From Shinella zoogloeoides (GTDB lineage Bacteria; Pseudomonadota; Alphaproteobacteria; Rhizobiales; Rhizobiaceae), in the NCBI RefSeq assembly GCF_022682305.1, contig NZ_CP093531.1, positions 1 to 64,000 on the forward strand: a DNA stretch of 64,000 nt, written 5' to 3'. This document shows, piece after piece, positions 18,421 through 27,640 of the stretch (the stretch's first letter is position 1; every line of letters starts with the position of its first letter). The position numbers and the translations under genes are program-made. The notes beneath the pieces were generated by a model. It saw nothing but the letters and a program-made list of their open reading frames with translations. It ran no database searches and was not told where the DNA came from.

Positions 18421-18849
18421 TTACGCGGCCTGGCGTCCGTGGTTAAGCCTTAACGCCCAAGCACCGATCGCCTGATTGTTATCGACTCGCGTCGCTCTAA
18501 GGCGAGAAAAGCCGGGCACCATTGTCGGCGTCACATCGAAGGTCACAGGAATCGAGTAGATATCCGCCGCATGACGGTTTTGGAACTCTGCCTCAGCTCT
18601 TTCGACGAAGGTCGGTCCGATGTCCCTGAGAACTGACAATAGGAGGAGGACGATGGCCGTGCCAGAGATTGCCAATGAGGTGCCGAAGGGGGTTACGGCA
18701 GAGCTGGCGGCGGAAGCGAACGGATAGATTGTCGAAGGGACGAACAGAGCCACGACGAAAAGGACCACTTCCCACCAGAGGCGGGGCGCACGCGGCTTGC
18801 TCTTTGACGCTCCAGACATTTCCATCACCCATTGTCGTTGTCGATTCAC
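18421..18849 (-). CDS. Small membrane protein
   Basis: 142 residues from a GTG at 18849 that follows AAAGGACGAG. Two hydrophobic segments are clear: LWWEVVLFVVALFVPSTIY (~residues 24-42) and a second around SLAISGTAIVLLLLSVL (~58-74). A soluble C-terminal tail with a short beta-like part follows (YSIPVTFDVTPTMVPGF). No family recognised. It lies upstream of higBA on the same strand, but the operator region between them argues for separate transcription. Confidence 0.55.
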   Translation of the reverse strand: MNRQRQWVMEMSGASKSKPRAPRLWWEVVLFVVALFVPSTIYPFASAASSAVTPFGTSLAISGTAIVLLLLSVLRDIGPTFVERAEAEFQNRHAADIYSIPVTFDVTPTMVPGFSRLRATRVDNNQAIGAWALRLNHGRQAA

Positions 18850-19010
18850 CTCGTCCTTTATGGCGCAATCATCGCGTGATCAACATTCGTATAACCTTTT
18901 ATGATAATGTTATATCATATCGCATAAGATACCTTATGGAACTAACCCATTGATTTATTGCCCCAATTAATGGCCTTTCGGCAACACACACACCGATCTG
19001 CGACCACGCC

Positions 19011-19391
19011 CTATGTCGAAACAAGGGAGCCGCTCTTCGGCTGATGCGCAAATTGTTGAAGAGCCAAGTTGTTGCGCCGCGCGTGATGGTGACAGACAAG
19101 CTGCGTTCTTATTCCGCCGCAAAGCGAGAGATCATGCTGGGGATCGAACACCGTTCGCACAAAGGGCTCAACACCCTCGCAGAAAATTCTCACCTTCCCG
19201 TTCGACGACGAGAGCGACGCATGATGCGGTTCAAGTCGGCAGGTCAATGCCAACGTTTCGTCTCAACCCACGGCCAAATTGCCAATCTTTTCCAACTTCA
19301 TCGAAAACACCTGAATGCCGCTGATCATCGCCAACTCCGCGCCCTCGCCAGCGCCACCTGGCGTGAGATCGCGTTGCCGATCCAAGCCTGA
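19011..19391 (+). pseudogene. IS6-family transposase, C-terminal fragment
   Basis: The frame encodes the last ~125 residues of an IS6/IS26-type transposase: ALRLMRKLLKSQ, VTDKLRSYSAAKREIM with the second catalytic Asp, then a degenerate RAENSH-like region (LAENSHLPVRRRERRM) with the catalytic Glu, and QRFVSTHGQIANLFQLHR. The N-terminal HTH and first Asp are absent and no terminal repeat is evident, so it is a dead remnant. Confidence 0.8.
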
Positions 19392-19418
19392 AATTCAGGA
19401 CAAAGAAATGATTGCGTC

Positions 19419-19589
19419 CTACGTCAGGTTAAGGCGACGCCACCGCCGCGAGCACCCGGCGCGCTCAGCGAGGTCGGCCTCCGTCCAGCCTCTCGCCTTG
19501 CACGCTGCCTGGATCTCGGCGGCGAGCAGCTTCAGCGCCGAGCGGCTGCCGAGGGTCAGTGCTGCAAATGGCTTGGTCTTGTCTGCCAT
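19419..19589 (-). pseudogene. HTH (HipB-like) regulator, N-terminal fragment
   Basis: An ATG at 19589 opens 56 codons: SRSALKLLAAEIQAACKARG, then WTEADLAERAGCSRR. This is the first half of an XRE-type helix-turn-helix of the kind found in HipB-like antitoxins. The frame ends in an out-of-place WRRLNLT tail right next to the IS6 fragment, so the gene was most likely cut by a past IS6-linked rearrangement. No hipA partner is present. Confidence 0.5.
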
Positions 19590-19991
19590 GGCATACCTGA
19601 TTGGTGATTATGCGTATTGTAGCATATACACCCTCTAGGCAGCGCATTGCAAATGTGCGGTATTCGGAATATCCCAAGAAAGGCATTAGGCGCATCAATG
19701 TATGTGTAAACATACTTTTTGGGCGCCTTTAACAAGGGACTCGTCCGAGACTATGCGCTTAGTTGACTAGGTTCTCGTTTCTCATCTCGACTGGATTCCG
19801 ATAATGAATGTTATCGGAAGTCAAGGCGGCAATGGATGCATATCCGTGATTTGAACCTAAGCTCGGGCCGGTTCACTACCGCTAGCGAGAACGCAGGGGT
19901 ATAAAGCGATTGTCATCAGAATATTTGAAGGCTGGCGGGCACTTTTGCGCCTGACCCTGACGGTCGGCACGCATCTGTCGAGCTCGCCTAT
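19590..19991. other. Gene-free stretch
   Basis: Holds the presumed promoter of the truncated HTH gene (AT-rich around 19600-19640). Nothing else convincing was seen before the MucR-like gene. Confidence 0.4.
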
Positions 19992-20426
19992 TCACTTTTT
20001 ACGGCGCTGCCCGAGCCCCATTTCCCTGGCGAGACGCGAACGAGCTTCGGCATAGGCCGGGGCGACCATCGGGTAGTCGGCGGGCAAGTCCCACTTCGTG
20101 CGGTATTCTTCCGGGGTCATGCCGTAGTGGGTCATCAGGTGGCGCTTCAACGATTTGAACCTCTGACCGTCTTCCAGACAGATTATGTAGTCGTTCTGCA
20201 CGGACTTCTTCACCGGGACCGGTGGCTTCGGCTTCTCGGTGACGACCGGCGGCTCCATCGCGGCTGAAGGCTGCGTCGTATTGTTGAGCGCGGCATGTAC
20301 ATCGGCGATCAGGCCCGAGAGTTCCGAAACCGGCACGACATGATTACCGACATAGGCGGCGACGATGTCGGCGGTGAGCTCGACAAGAAGATTGGTACTT
20401 ACGGAATCAGGGTGGGTTTCGGTCAT
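19992..20426 (-). CDS. MucR/Ros-family zinc-finger transcriptional regulator
   Basis: 144 residues from an ATG preceded by GGAGAGACCG. The N-terminal helical part ([18 protein letters not shown], ~residues 14-31) and the C-terminal Ros-type zinc finger are both present: [20 protein letters not shown], with the C...H...H pattern, followed by [20 protein letters not shown]. The finger region begins with CLEDG; a second Cys in the usual spacing is not visible, as in several MucR homologues. These proteins bind AT-rich DNA and control exopolysaccharide, motility and virulence or symbiosis genes in rhizobia and relatives. This plasmid copy may be a paralogue of the chromosomal regulator. Confidence 0.9.
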   Translation of the reverse strand: MTETHPDSVSTNLLVELTADIVAAYVGNHVVPVSELSGLIADVHAALNNTTQPSAAMEPPVVTEKPKPPVPVKKSVQNDYIICLEDGQRFKSLKRHLMTHYGMTPEEYRTKWDLPADYPMVAPAYAEARSRLAREMGLGQRRKK

Positions 20427-20668
20427 CGGTCTCTCCGTTCGAATAGCGTCTGGCAGCTATCAGCGGACTCAATTCGTGTCAAAACTGGGTCTCACCCGTG
20501 GTGTTTTCCATTTCTGAACGGATTTTCCGACGCGCAGTCTTTCCCTGCTCCAGGATTGAATAGCGTTTTCAGCATCATCGTCATGTGGAGATGTCATGGA
20601 TCGTTACAATTGTTCCCTTTTGGGGCACCTGACATAAAGATTTTCACGGCATGGAGGAAGGCAACGAA

Positions 20669-21007
20669 ATGGAGTGCCTCATGCCCGATACCGATATCCA
20701 GATTGAACTTGAACGGAATGATGCTTTCGGTGCCGAGGCAGGTCTGGATGCGGAAATCGAGGCGGAGGCCGATATCGGCGCGGCGCTTCAGCAAATGGAA
20801 GTTCCACCTCTCGATCCCGCGGTCGCCATGCTCGCCGAAGTGCGCGAACGTGACATTCTTCTGGAAAAACTGCGCAAGGCTGCCCTCAAATCCCGCGAGG
20901 ATCAGACGACGGCCTTTCTCGGCCTGTTGACGCGCGTGCAGCAACTTTGCGCCAAGGTGCCCGAAAAGCGCGAGCAGATCGGGGCTCTGTGGTCATTTCT
21001 ACATTAA
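20669..21007 (+). CDS. Small acidic protein, C-terminus overrun by transposon end
   Basis: Start at ATG 20669 after GGAGGAAGGCAACGAA. About 104 host-encoded residues: an acidic first half (FGAEAGLDAEIEAEADIGAA), then a helical part (LEKLRKAALKSREDQTTAFLGLL, shown in part). From 20981 the frame lies inside the left terminal repeat of the Tn3-type transposon, which supplies the last eight residues and the stop. The native C-terminus is therefore lost or was very short. No family recognised. Confidence 0.5.
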   Translation: MECLMPDTDIQIELERNDAFGAEAGLDAEIEAEADIGAALQQMEVPPLDPAVAMLAEVRERDILLEKLRKAALKSREDQTTAFLGLLTRVQQLCAKVPEKREQIGALWSFLH

Positions 21008-21020
21008 TACACGCTAAGGG
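20981..21020 (+). repeat. Tn3 left terminal inverted repeat
   Basis: Begins GGGGCTCTGTGGTC and ends ACACGCTAAGGG. Matches the right end in inverted orientation apart from a few bases. Confidence 0.92.
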
Positions 21021-21059
21021 CATTTTGCAGGTGACGGGAAACACATGATTTCCGCTCAC

Positions 21060-21165
21060 CGTGATCGCGGGGCAAACTGGCCACGCAATAGGGCCATTTT
21101 TTGCGCGACAAACCCTGTCGGAATGTTAGGCTGTGCGGCAACACCTGATTTGAGGTTTGTCGCAC
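21060..21165. promoter_or_regulatory. Probable res site
   Basis: Lies between the left terminal repeat and tnpR. It contains an inverted pair, GCGACAAACC (about 21101-21110) and GGTTTGTCGC (about 21154-21163), of the kind bound by resolvase dimers. The second arm abuts the tnpR start, which also fits autoregulation. Confidence 0.6.
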
Positions 21166-21771
21166 ATGTTGATCGGTTACATGCGGGTATCGAGTAGTGA
21201 CGAGCGCCAGTCGGTTGCCTTGCAGCGCGATGCCCTGCTCGCGGCCGGGGTCGATGAGCGCCATTTCCATCAGGATCGCGCTTCCGGAGCGCGTGATGAC
21301 CGGCCGGGTCTGAAGGCATGCCTCGGCGAATTGCGCGAAGGCGATGTCCTGGTCGTCTGGAAGATAGATCGGTTAGGCCGGTCACTCTCCCACTTGATCC
21401 GCATCGTCGAGGATTTGAAGGAACGTGGTGTCGCCTTCCGATCTCTCACGGAGGCGATCGACACCACGAATTCGCACGGCGCGTTTCTGTTCAACCTGTT
21501 CGGCTCGCTTGCAGAATACGAGAGAGTGCTGATCACCGAGCGGGTCAATGCCGGCCTGGCGGCGGCTCGCCGACGTGGCCGTAAGGGCGGGAGACCTCCA
21601 ACGATCGATGCGGAAAAGGTCGAGCAGGTTCTAGCTGCTTTGGAAGCTGGCGCCAGCAAGGCGTCCGTGTGCCGGACGTTCAAGGTGGCGCGCTCGACCT
21701 TGATCGACACGTTGAAGCGGACTGGATGGACAGGCCCCGGCAAGACCGGCACGCCCGAAACCGTAGTTTGA
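21166..21771 (+). CDS. tnpR: Tn3-type serine resolvase
   Basis: 201 residues from the ATG at 21166. The N-terminal catalytic domain reads IGYMRVSSSDERQSVALQRD, with the nucleophilic Ser in the RVSS motif near residue 9-10, then the conserved VVWKIDRLGRSLSHL and YERVLITERVNAGLAAARRRG (shown in part). A C-terminal helix-turn-helix follows (ASKASVCRTFKVARSTL). It resolves cointegrates at the adjacent res site. Complete. Confidence 0.93.
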   Translation: MLIGYMRVSSSDERQSVALQRDALLAAGVDERHFHQDRASGARDDRPGLKACLGELREGDVLVVWKIDRLGRSLSHLIRIVEDLKERGVAFRSLTEAIDTTNSHGAFLFNLFGSLAEYERVLITERVNAGLAAARRRGRKGGRPPTIDAEKVEQVLAALEAGASKASVCRTFKVARSTLIDTLKRTGWTGPGKTGTPETVV

Positions 21772-21787
21772 CGAGTGACCGTGGCTG

Positions 21788-24757
21788 ATGGCGTTTCTCG
21801 ATGAGCAATCGCGTGCCGTTTTATTCGAACCACCCGAAGCTTATGAAGATGCGCAAGCGCGCTATGCACTGACTTCCGAGGATATTGTCTTCGTCAAGGA
21901 ACATCGCCGGTCGCATAATCGGCTTGGCTTTGCGATCCAACTCGCACTGGTGCGTGATCTGGGCCGTCTGCTGCGAATAGGCGAAGTTCCACCTCAGGCG
22001 GTTGTCTCTGTTGTCGCCGACCAGCTGGGCATCGACCCTGCAGTGTTCGAGTTCTACGCCCAGCGCGACGAAACGCGCCGGGAACACGCGCGCGAGATCG
22101 TCTCTGCACTGGAGCTTCAGCCTGTCCGGACGAGTGACTATCGCGAGTTGATAACGGCGGCGGCACGCGAGGCGGCGGCCACTGAACAAGGTGCGCCGAT
22201 CGCCAAGGCCGTGATCGAAGCCTTGAAGGAAAGAAAGTTGCTCGTTCCTATGCCGGAGCTGCTGATCCGTCTGGCACTGGCCGGCCGGGCGGCGGCGCGT
22301 CGACAAGCCTATCGCGAATTGATCCGGGATCTGGAGCAGCCTTCGATCGAGGCGCTTGATCAGCTCCTCGCTGAGCGGGCCGGCGATCGGAGCCACCTTG
22401 GCTGGATTGCGGAAGCACCTGAAGGGGCGAAGCTGAAGAACCTCAAAGGCTTGATCGCCCGCCTCGAGGTATTGCGCTCAGCCGCCATTCCCGACGACCG
22501 TCGCAAGACGATCCATGCCAATCGCTACGGCATCATCGCCAGGGATGCACGCATTCTGCATGCCCGGGAGATACGACGCCTGACATCCGAACGTCGCTAC
22601 GCCACGCTGGCCGCCTTCGTCATCGAGAGACAGGCGTCGATCACCGACCTGACGATCGACATGTTCTGCAAAATGATTGGGAGCAACCGCCGCAAGGCCG
22701 AGATCAGCCGCACGGAACGCCGGCTAAAAGAGGCCGAGGTTCTTGATGGGGTGGCGCTTGAGCATCTCAAGCTCGGCGAGGCGCTTCTGGCCGCTCGTGC
22801 GAGCAAAACCGATCTTGCATCGGCGATCGCAGCCTCCCTCGGCTGGGACGGATTGGTCGCCAGCATGGCGGCAGCCAGATCTGTCGTCCACCCTGATCGC
22901 AGTAACGAATTCGACGAGCTCATCAAGCGGCACAAATCGTTGCGCAAGCTGGGCAGACTGATGTTCCGCACGTTCTCGTTCCGGTCGTTTCGTGCTGATG
23001 ATCCGATCCTTGTAGCAGTGGACCATCTGCGCGCGCTCTATGGCGGCCGGAAATTGCCGGCGCAGGTGCCGCTCGCCTTTCTGACCCGCAAATGGCGACG
23101 CTGCGTGCGCCCGAACAGTGCCGATATCGACCTGCGCGCCTGGGAAGTGGCGGTCCTCGTTCACCTGCGAGAGCGTCTGAGGGCCGGTGACATCTGGGTC
23201 GAAGGCAGCCGGGCATGGCGCAGTTTCGAGGATTATCTTCTGCCTCGGCCGATCTTCGAGCTGATGCGCGCCGAGGGGCGGCTCGGGCTCGCACTCCCCG
23301 ACAGCTTTGCCGAATGGCGAGCAGAACGGACCGCCACGCTCGATGCGAAGCTGAAAGAGCTGGCAAAGGCGGCGGCTGCCAATGCTATTCCGGATGCAGC
23401 GATTTCCGACAAGGGCCTGTCGATCTCGCCGATCCGCGAGGAGGAGCGCGACAGCATCGTCGCGCTCAGCCGCCGACTATATGTTCTGGTGCCACGGATC
23501 AGGATCACCAGCCTGCTTGCCGAGGTGCAAAGCTGGACCAAATTCCTCGACAGCTTCACGCATTATCGTACCGGTGAGACGGCAAACGACGAGGCAGCGC
23601 TGATGGCAGCGATCCTTGCCGACGCCACCAATGCCGGAGCCGAACGTATGGCGGAAAGCTCACGCGGCGTCACGATCCACCAGATGATGCTGATGGTGGA
23701 CAGGCATATGCGATCGGAAACCTACGCCACGGCGACCGCCGTGCTGGTCGATGCGCAGCAGGCCCATCCCTTTGCCGCGATCTGGGGTGACGGCCATATC
23801 TCCTCCTCGGACGGACAGTTCTTTCCGGCTGGCGGGCGTGGCGAAGCCAGCCTCGACTACAATGCAAAATACGGCAAGCGACCGGGGGCGTCGATCTATG
23901 GCTTCCTGTCCAACCGTTTTGCTTCCTTCTTCTCCCGCATGATCCAGGCATCCGAGGGCGAAGCCCCCTACGTTCTCGACGGCCTCCTTCACAACGAAAG
24001 CTCCGTCGAAATCTATGAGCACGCAACCGATACCGCTGGCGCCACCGAAACGACGTTCTCCATGTTCCACGCCTTTGGCTACAGGCTCATTCCCCGTATC
24101 CGCAATCTCGGCAATCGCAGGCTCTTTGTCATTGATCGCGATCCGGCTTACGAACCGCTCGACGCGCTGATCGCTGGAACCGTCAACATGGATGTCGTCG
24201 AGCACCACTGGGATGAGGTCTTGCGGCTGAAGGCTTCGATCGCTGCAGGTTTGGTGCCGCCTTCCGTCATCCTCAAGAAGCTGGCAGCGTCGCCGCGACA
24301 AAACCGGCTGAACCAGGCCCTGCGCGAAATGGGCCGGATAGAACGCTCGATCTTCATCTGCGACTGGCTGCTCGATACGAAACTGCGCCGCAGATCGCAT
24401 GCGATCCTCAACAAGGGTGAAAGCCGTCATGCTCTCGCACGCGCCATCTTCCTCCACCAGCTCGGCGAATTGCGCAACCGCGTCGCCGAAACCATGGCTT
24501 ACCGCGCGTCCGGTCTTAACCTCGTCGTCAACGCCATCATCCTGTGGAACACTGTCTATCTCAGCCGTGCTGTCGATTATATCAGCAGTCAGGGTATTAT
24601 CATTCCGGACGAGCTGCTCTCCCAGGTCGCACCACTACCATGGGCGCATATCGCGCTCACCGGCGACTACCTCTGGAACGAAATTGACCGACCCCTCGAA
24701 CGCTTCAGGCCAATCCGGGCTAACCGCTTCAATCCAAACAACTTCAAATTCCCTTAG
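21788..24757 (+). CDS. tnpA: Tn3-family transposase TnpA
   Basis: 989 residues, the usual length. Recognisable blocks: the N-terminal DNA-binding half (FVKEHRRSHNRLGFAIQLALV, shown in part), then the DDE domain with AIWGDGHISSSDGQFF containing the first catalytic Asp, a middle Asp region near NLGNRRLFVIDRDP, and the Glu region around the C-terminal KGESRHALARAIFLHQLGEL. The C-terminal end extends into the right terminal repeat. Starts 17 bases after tnpR. Apparently intact, so the transposon may be active. Confidence 0.93.
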   Translation: MAFLDEQSRAVLFEPPEAYEDAQARYALTSEDIVFVKEHRRSHNRLGFAIQLALVRDLGRLLRIGEVPPQAVVSVVADQLGIDPAVFEFYAQRDETRREHAREIVSALELQPVRTSDYRELITAAAREAAATEQGAPIAKAVIEALKERKLLVPMPELLIRLALAGRAAARRQAYRELIRDLEQPSIEALDQLLAERAGDRSHLGWIAEAPEGAKLKNLKGLIARLEVLRSAAIPDDRRKTIHANRYGIIARDARILHAREIRRLTSERRYATLAAFVIERQASITDLTIDMFCKMIGSNRRKAEISRTERRLKEAEVLDGVALEHLKLGEALLAARASKTDLASAIAASLGWDGLVASMAAARSVVHPDRSNEFDELIKRHKSLRKLGRLMFRTFSFRSFRADDPILVAVDHLRALYGGRKLPAQVPLAFLTRKWRRCVRPNSADIDLRAWEVAVLVHLRERLRAGDIWVEGSRAWRSFEDYLLPRPIFELMRAEGRLGLALPDSFAEWRAERTATLDAKLKELAKAAAANAIPDAAISDKGLSISPIREEERDSIVALSRRLYVLVPRIRITSLLAEVQSWTKFLDSFTHYRTGETANDEAALMAAILADATNAGAERMAESSRGVTIHQMMLMVDRHMRSETYATATAVLVDAQQAHPFAAIWGDGHISSSDGQFFPAGGRGEASLDYNAKYGKRPGASIYGFLSNRFASFFSRMIQASEGEAPYVLDGLLHNESSVEIYEHATDTAGATETTFSMFHAFGYRLIPRIRNLGNRRLFVIDRDPAYEPLDALIAGTVNMDVVEHHWDEVLRLKASIAAGLVPPSVILKKLAASPRQNRLNQALREMGRIERSIFICDWLLDTKLRRRSHAILNKGESRHALARAIFLHQLGELRNRVAETMAYRASGLNLVVNAIILWNTVYLSRAVDYISSQGIIIPDELLSQVAPLPWAHIALTGDYLWNEIDRPLERFRPIRANRFNPNNFKFP

Positions 24758-24790
24758 CGTGTATTAATGTAGAAATGCCCACGGAGCCCC
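24751..24790 (-). repeat. Tn3 right terminal inverted repeat
   Basis: Reads CCCTTAGCGTG...GGAGCCCC and mirrors 20981-21020. It overlaps the last two codons and stop of tnpA. Confidence 0.92.
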
Positions 24791-25384
24791 AGACACGACG
24801 ACCTCGGGCATCGTCATCACGGTCCCACTCACCCTTGCATCGGGTCACCGGTTTGGATGTGTTAGGTCCCCTCTGCAATCGGCCTGTCTGCCCAGGGCCA
24901 TGCTTCGCGCTGATAGGCGACATCGATCGGAGACCGCTCATCTGTCCGTGTAGGCGGCGGCATTTTAAGTAACATCCGCTGCTTCAGAAGCATGGGATGT
25001 TAAGGCCGAAACCTGGGGTTTGCGGGATGTCAAAATCCGTTGACGCGAGGGAAATCCGGGGTTTATGGGATTTTAAATTGCTGACAAATCCAAGGGAAAC
25101 CGGGATTTTTTCTTCCCGAAATCGGGATTCCGGCCGCTAATTCTAAATGGGAGTGCGTGGGCGCGCGTGTATGCGTGCACGCGAGGGGACGATGCGGCAA
25201 CGCCGGGCTGGATTTCGATTCAGACGGGGCGCTTCGCTTTTTTTTGCCTCCCGGGTCGAGATCGCGGAAACCCGTAGTGCTGGGCCGCCGCCGCTGATCC
25301 GGCCATCGGGCCGTGGCGCTTCTCCCCGTTGCGCCGGCCCCCGCCGGTGGCCATCATCGTCGTATCCCCGACCGAGACCGTGCC
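24791..25384. other. Gene-free stretch with iteron-like direct repeats
   Basis: No gene seen. From about 24990 to 25135 there is a degenerate direct repeat: GAAACC or GAAATCC followed by GGG(G)TTT and then GGGAT-T-AAA-like sequence, at 25008, 25051 and 25096, so spaced 43 and 45 bases. GGGAT alone recurs at 24994, 25024, 25067 and 25103. It is AT-richer than its surroundings. Function unknown; possible protein-binding array. Confidence 0.45.
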
Positions 25385-25744
25385 ATGGCCATTCCCTACG
25401 ACCTTCATCTCCTCGCCGAACTGATCGATGAAGCCGTTCGTTCAACTCCTATCCGCAAACTCCCTCGGGAGAGGAGACGTCGGTATCAGGCCAAAGCTAC
25501 GGCCAGGAGCCGCCAGAGGGTGGCCGCAGCGCTTGCCGGCGGCATCGTACCGGTCAACCGCCGGCATGTTCGGGACGTTCTCGGCGATGCAGCCATGCAC
25601 ATCCTTTCGAGCGGAGGTGATGGGGCCGATATCATCCGCCAGGCGCTCGCCACCGTCTTCGCCCATGATCCTGACGCACCGGCCACGATCGCCGATAAAA
25701 TCAGGGCTGGAAAGATCAGGCCGAGACTGTTCAGGCCAGCGTGA
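25385..25744 (+). CDS. Small basic hypothetical protein
   Basis: 119 residues from the ATG at 25385; the upstream sequence has no strong ribosome site, so the start is provisional. The N-terminal half is helical and basic (ELIDEAVRSTPIRKLPRERRRRYQAKATARSRQR region), the C-terminal half hydrophobic-helical and acidic. Possibly DNA-binding by charge alone. No family recognised. It ends 112 bases before the IS66 target duplication, so the insertion did not break it. Confidence 0.45.
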   Translation: MAIPYDLHLLAELIDEAVRSTPIRKLPRERRRRYQAKATARSRQRVAAALAGGIVPVNRRHVRDVLGDAAMHILSSGGDGADIIRQALATVFAHDPDAPATIADKIRAGKIRPRLFRPA

Positions 25745-25855
25745 TGGACGACGGGGCCTGCTGTCCGTGCGATCCATAAAACCGCAGTTGCCAACGCTCC
25801 CTCGGCGTTCGGGGGCGGCAGGCATCCCATTGAGGGCCGACCTTATCGGCACGTA

Positions 25856-25863
25856 GGTGCAGC
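25856..25863 (+). repeat. IS66 target duplication, left copy
   Basis: GGTGCAGC immediately left of the element; an identical 8-mer lies immediately right of it at 28445-28452. Eight bases is the usual IS66 duplication length. Confidence 0.9.
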
Positions 25864-25940
25864 GTAAGCATCCGAGCAGTCACGCGGGCGAGAGACGCGC
25901 GCGCGATGTTGAACGTCCCTATGATGAAGGGGGAGCGGGT

Positions 25941-27593
25941 TCAGGCGGCCTGCTGACGAGCCTGGATTTCGGCCTGGCGCAGCCTCTTCCACTCCCAAGG
26001 GAGCATTTCATGGAGACGCGAGGCAGGGAGATCTGCGATGTGGGCAAGGACATCGGCGAGCCAGGCCTTAGGGTCCACGTCATTCAGCCGTGCGGTCATG
26101 ATGAGGGTGAGCATGACGGCGGCACGGTCTGCGCCGCGCTCGGAACCGGCGAAGAGCCATGCCTTTCTGCCGCAAGCTACGCCGCGCAGCGCTCTTTCCG
26201 CGGCATTGTTCGTCATGCAGGTTCTGCCGTCGTCCGCATAGCGGGCAAAGTCGGCCCAGCGCGACAGCATGTAGTCGATCGGTCCGCTCACCGGCGATGA
26301 GCGCGACAGGCTGGCCCGCTCGGCGCGCAACCATTCCTCCATATCACCCAGCAGCGGCTTGCTCTTTTCCTGCCGGACGGCGAACCGCTCGGCCGCGCTC
26401 AGGCCGTTGATCTCGCGCTCGATGGCGAACAAGGCATCGATGCGCTTGACGGCTTCAAGGGCCACCGGCGAGATCGGTTTGGCTCCTTTTCCGCGCCGGG
26501 CGTTGCGAGCCACATCGGCTAGCTCGAAGAACTTCCGGCGCGCATGGGCGAAGCAGAATGCAGGCGTCGCCGGCATCTGTTTCTTCGTCCGGTCGAACAG
26601 CGGATTGAAGCCGTTGTAGCAGTCGGCCTGAAGGATGCCGCTGAACTCGGCCAGATGCCTTTGCGGGTGCTCACCACGCCGGTCACTGGAGGCGTAGAAC
26701 ACTGCAGCCGGCGGCGCAGGTCCTGCGAAGGGCTGATCATCGCGCACGTAAACCCAGATACGCCCGGTTGTGCATTTGCCCTTGGCCAGGATCGGGATCG
26801 TCGTATCATCGCCATGAAGCCGGTCGGCCTCGAACACATGGGCCTCGATCAGGTCGAAGAGCGGCTTGACGGCGAAAGTGACGTGGCCGACCTGATCGGC
26901 CAGCGTCTGGGTCGATAGGTCGATGCCCTCGCATTTGAAGCGCGTGCTCTGGCGGTTCAGCGGGATGTGCTGACCGAACTTGTCGAACATGATCGTTGCC
27001 AGCAGTTGAGGCCCGATGAAGCCACGCGGCGTGGCATGGAACGGTGCGGGAGCCTGGCTGATCGCCTCGCAATCGCGGCAGGTAAACTTCTCGCGCACCG
27101 TCTCGATCACCTTGAAGCGGCGCGGGATCTCCTCCAGCGTTTCCGTCACGTCTTCGCCCAGCTTCGACAGCCGCGAGCCACCGCAGCAGGCACATGCCGA
27201 CGGCGCTTCGATGACGATGCGTTCGCGCTCGACGTCTTCGGGCCACGGCTTGCGCACCGGACGCTTGCGGACGAGGGCACGTACGGACTGCGTTTTAGCG
27301 GCGGCCTCTTGCGCCGCCAGTTCGTCCTCGGCGGCCGACGCCACGAGCTCCTCGAGCTGCAGTTCCAACTGGTCTATCAGCCGCTGCGTGCGTTCGCGGC
27401 GCGGCCCGTACTTCTCGCGCTCCAGCTTGCCGATCAGCAACTGCAAATGCGTGTTCAACGCCTCGATGCTGGACAGCCGCGCCTTCGCGTTGGCAGCTTC
27501 CGCTTCAGCCTGGAGCCGCGCGGCGCGTTCGAACAGCAGCGCCGCATGAGCGCTGGCAAGGTCCGATGGCAAGGAAAGCGGCGGCAATGTCAC
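25941..27593 (-). CDS. tnpC: IS66 transposase TnpC
   Basis: 550 residues. An N-terminal leucine-zipper-like helix (LQLLIGKLEREKYGPRRERT) is followed by a zinc-finger region (CACCGGSRLSKLGEDVTETL, and FTCRDCEAIS), then the DDE domain: RLHGDDTTIPIL with Asp, GILQADCYNGF with Asp, and TNNAAERALRGVACGRKAWLF with Glu (parts shown). A normal full-length IS66 catalytic subunit. Confidence 0.94.
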   Translation of the reverse strand: MTLPPLSLPSDLASAHAALLFERAARLQAEAEAANAKARLSSIEALNTHLQLLIGKLEREKYGPRRERTQRLIDQLELQLEELVASAAEDELAAQEAAAKTQSVRALVRKRPVRKPWPEDVERERIVIEAPSACACCGGSRLSKLGEDVTETLEEIPRRFKVIETVREKFTCRDCEAISQAPAPFHATPRGFIGPQLLATIMFDKFGQHIPLNRQSTRFKCEGIDLSTQTLADQVGHVTFAVKPLFDLIEAHVFEADRLHGDDTTIPILAKGKCTTGRIWVYVRDDQPFAGPAPPAAVFYASSDRRGEHPQRHLAEFSGILQADCYNGFNPLFDRTKKQMPATPAFCFAHARRKFFELADVARNARRGKGAKPISPVALEAVKRIDALFAIEREINGLSAAERFAVRQEKSKPLLGDMEEWLRAERASLSRSSPVSGPIDYMLSRWADFARYADDGRTCMTNNAAERALRGVACGRKAWLFAGSERGADRAAVMLTLIMTARLNDVDPKAWLADVLAHIADLPASRLHEMLPWEWKRLRQAEIQARQQAA

Positions 27594-27640
27594 GACGACA
27601 TTGAATCAGATTTCACAGCAATATCAATGCATAAATGCAG

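Larger units (their letters stand above)
20981..24790 (+). mobile_element. Complete Tn3-family transposon without cargo
   Basis: 3,810 bp bounded by inverted repeats of about 40 bp that begin GGGGCTC and end CGCTAAGGG (20981-21020 and 24751-24790; only a few mismatches by eye). Contains a res-like region, a serine resolvase and a full TnpA. No passenger genes. The five bases on each side (AGATC and AGACA) do not match, so there is no visible target duplication. Confidence 0.92.
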
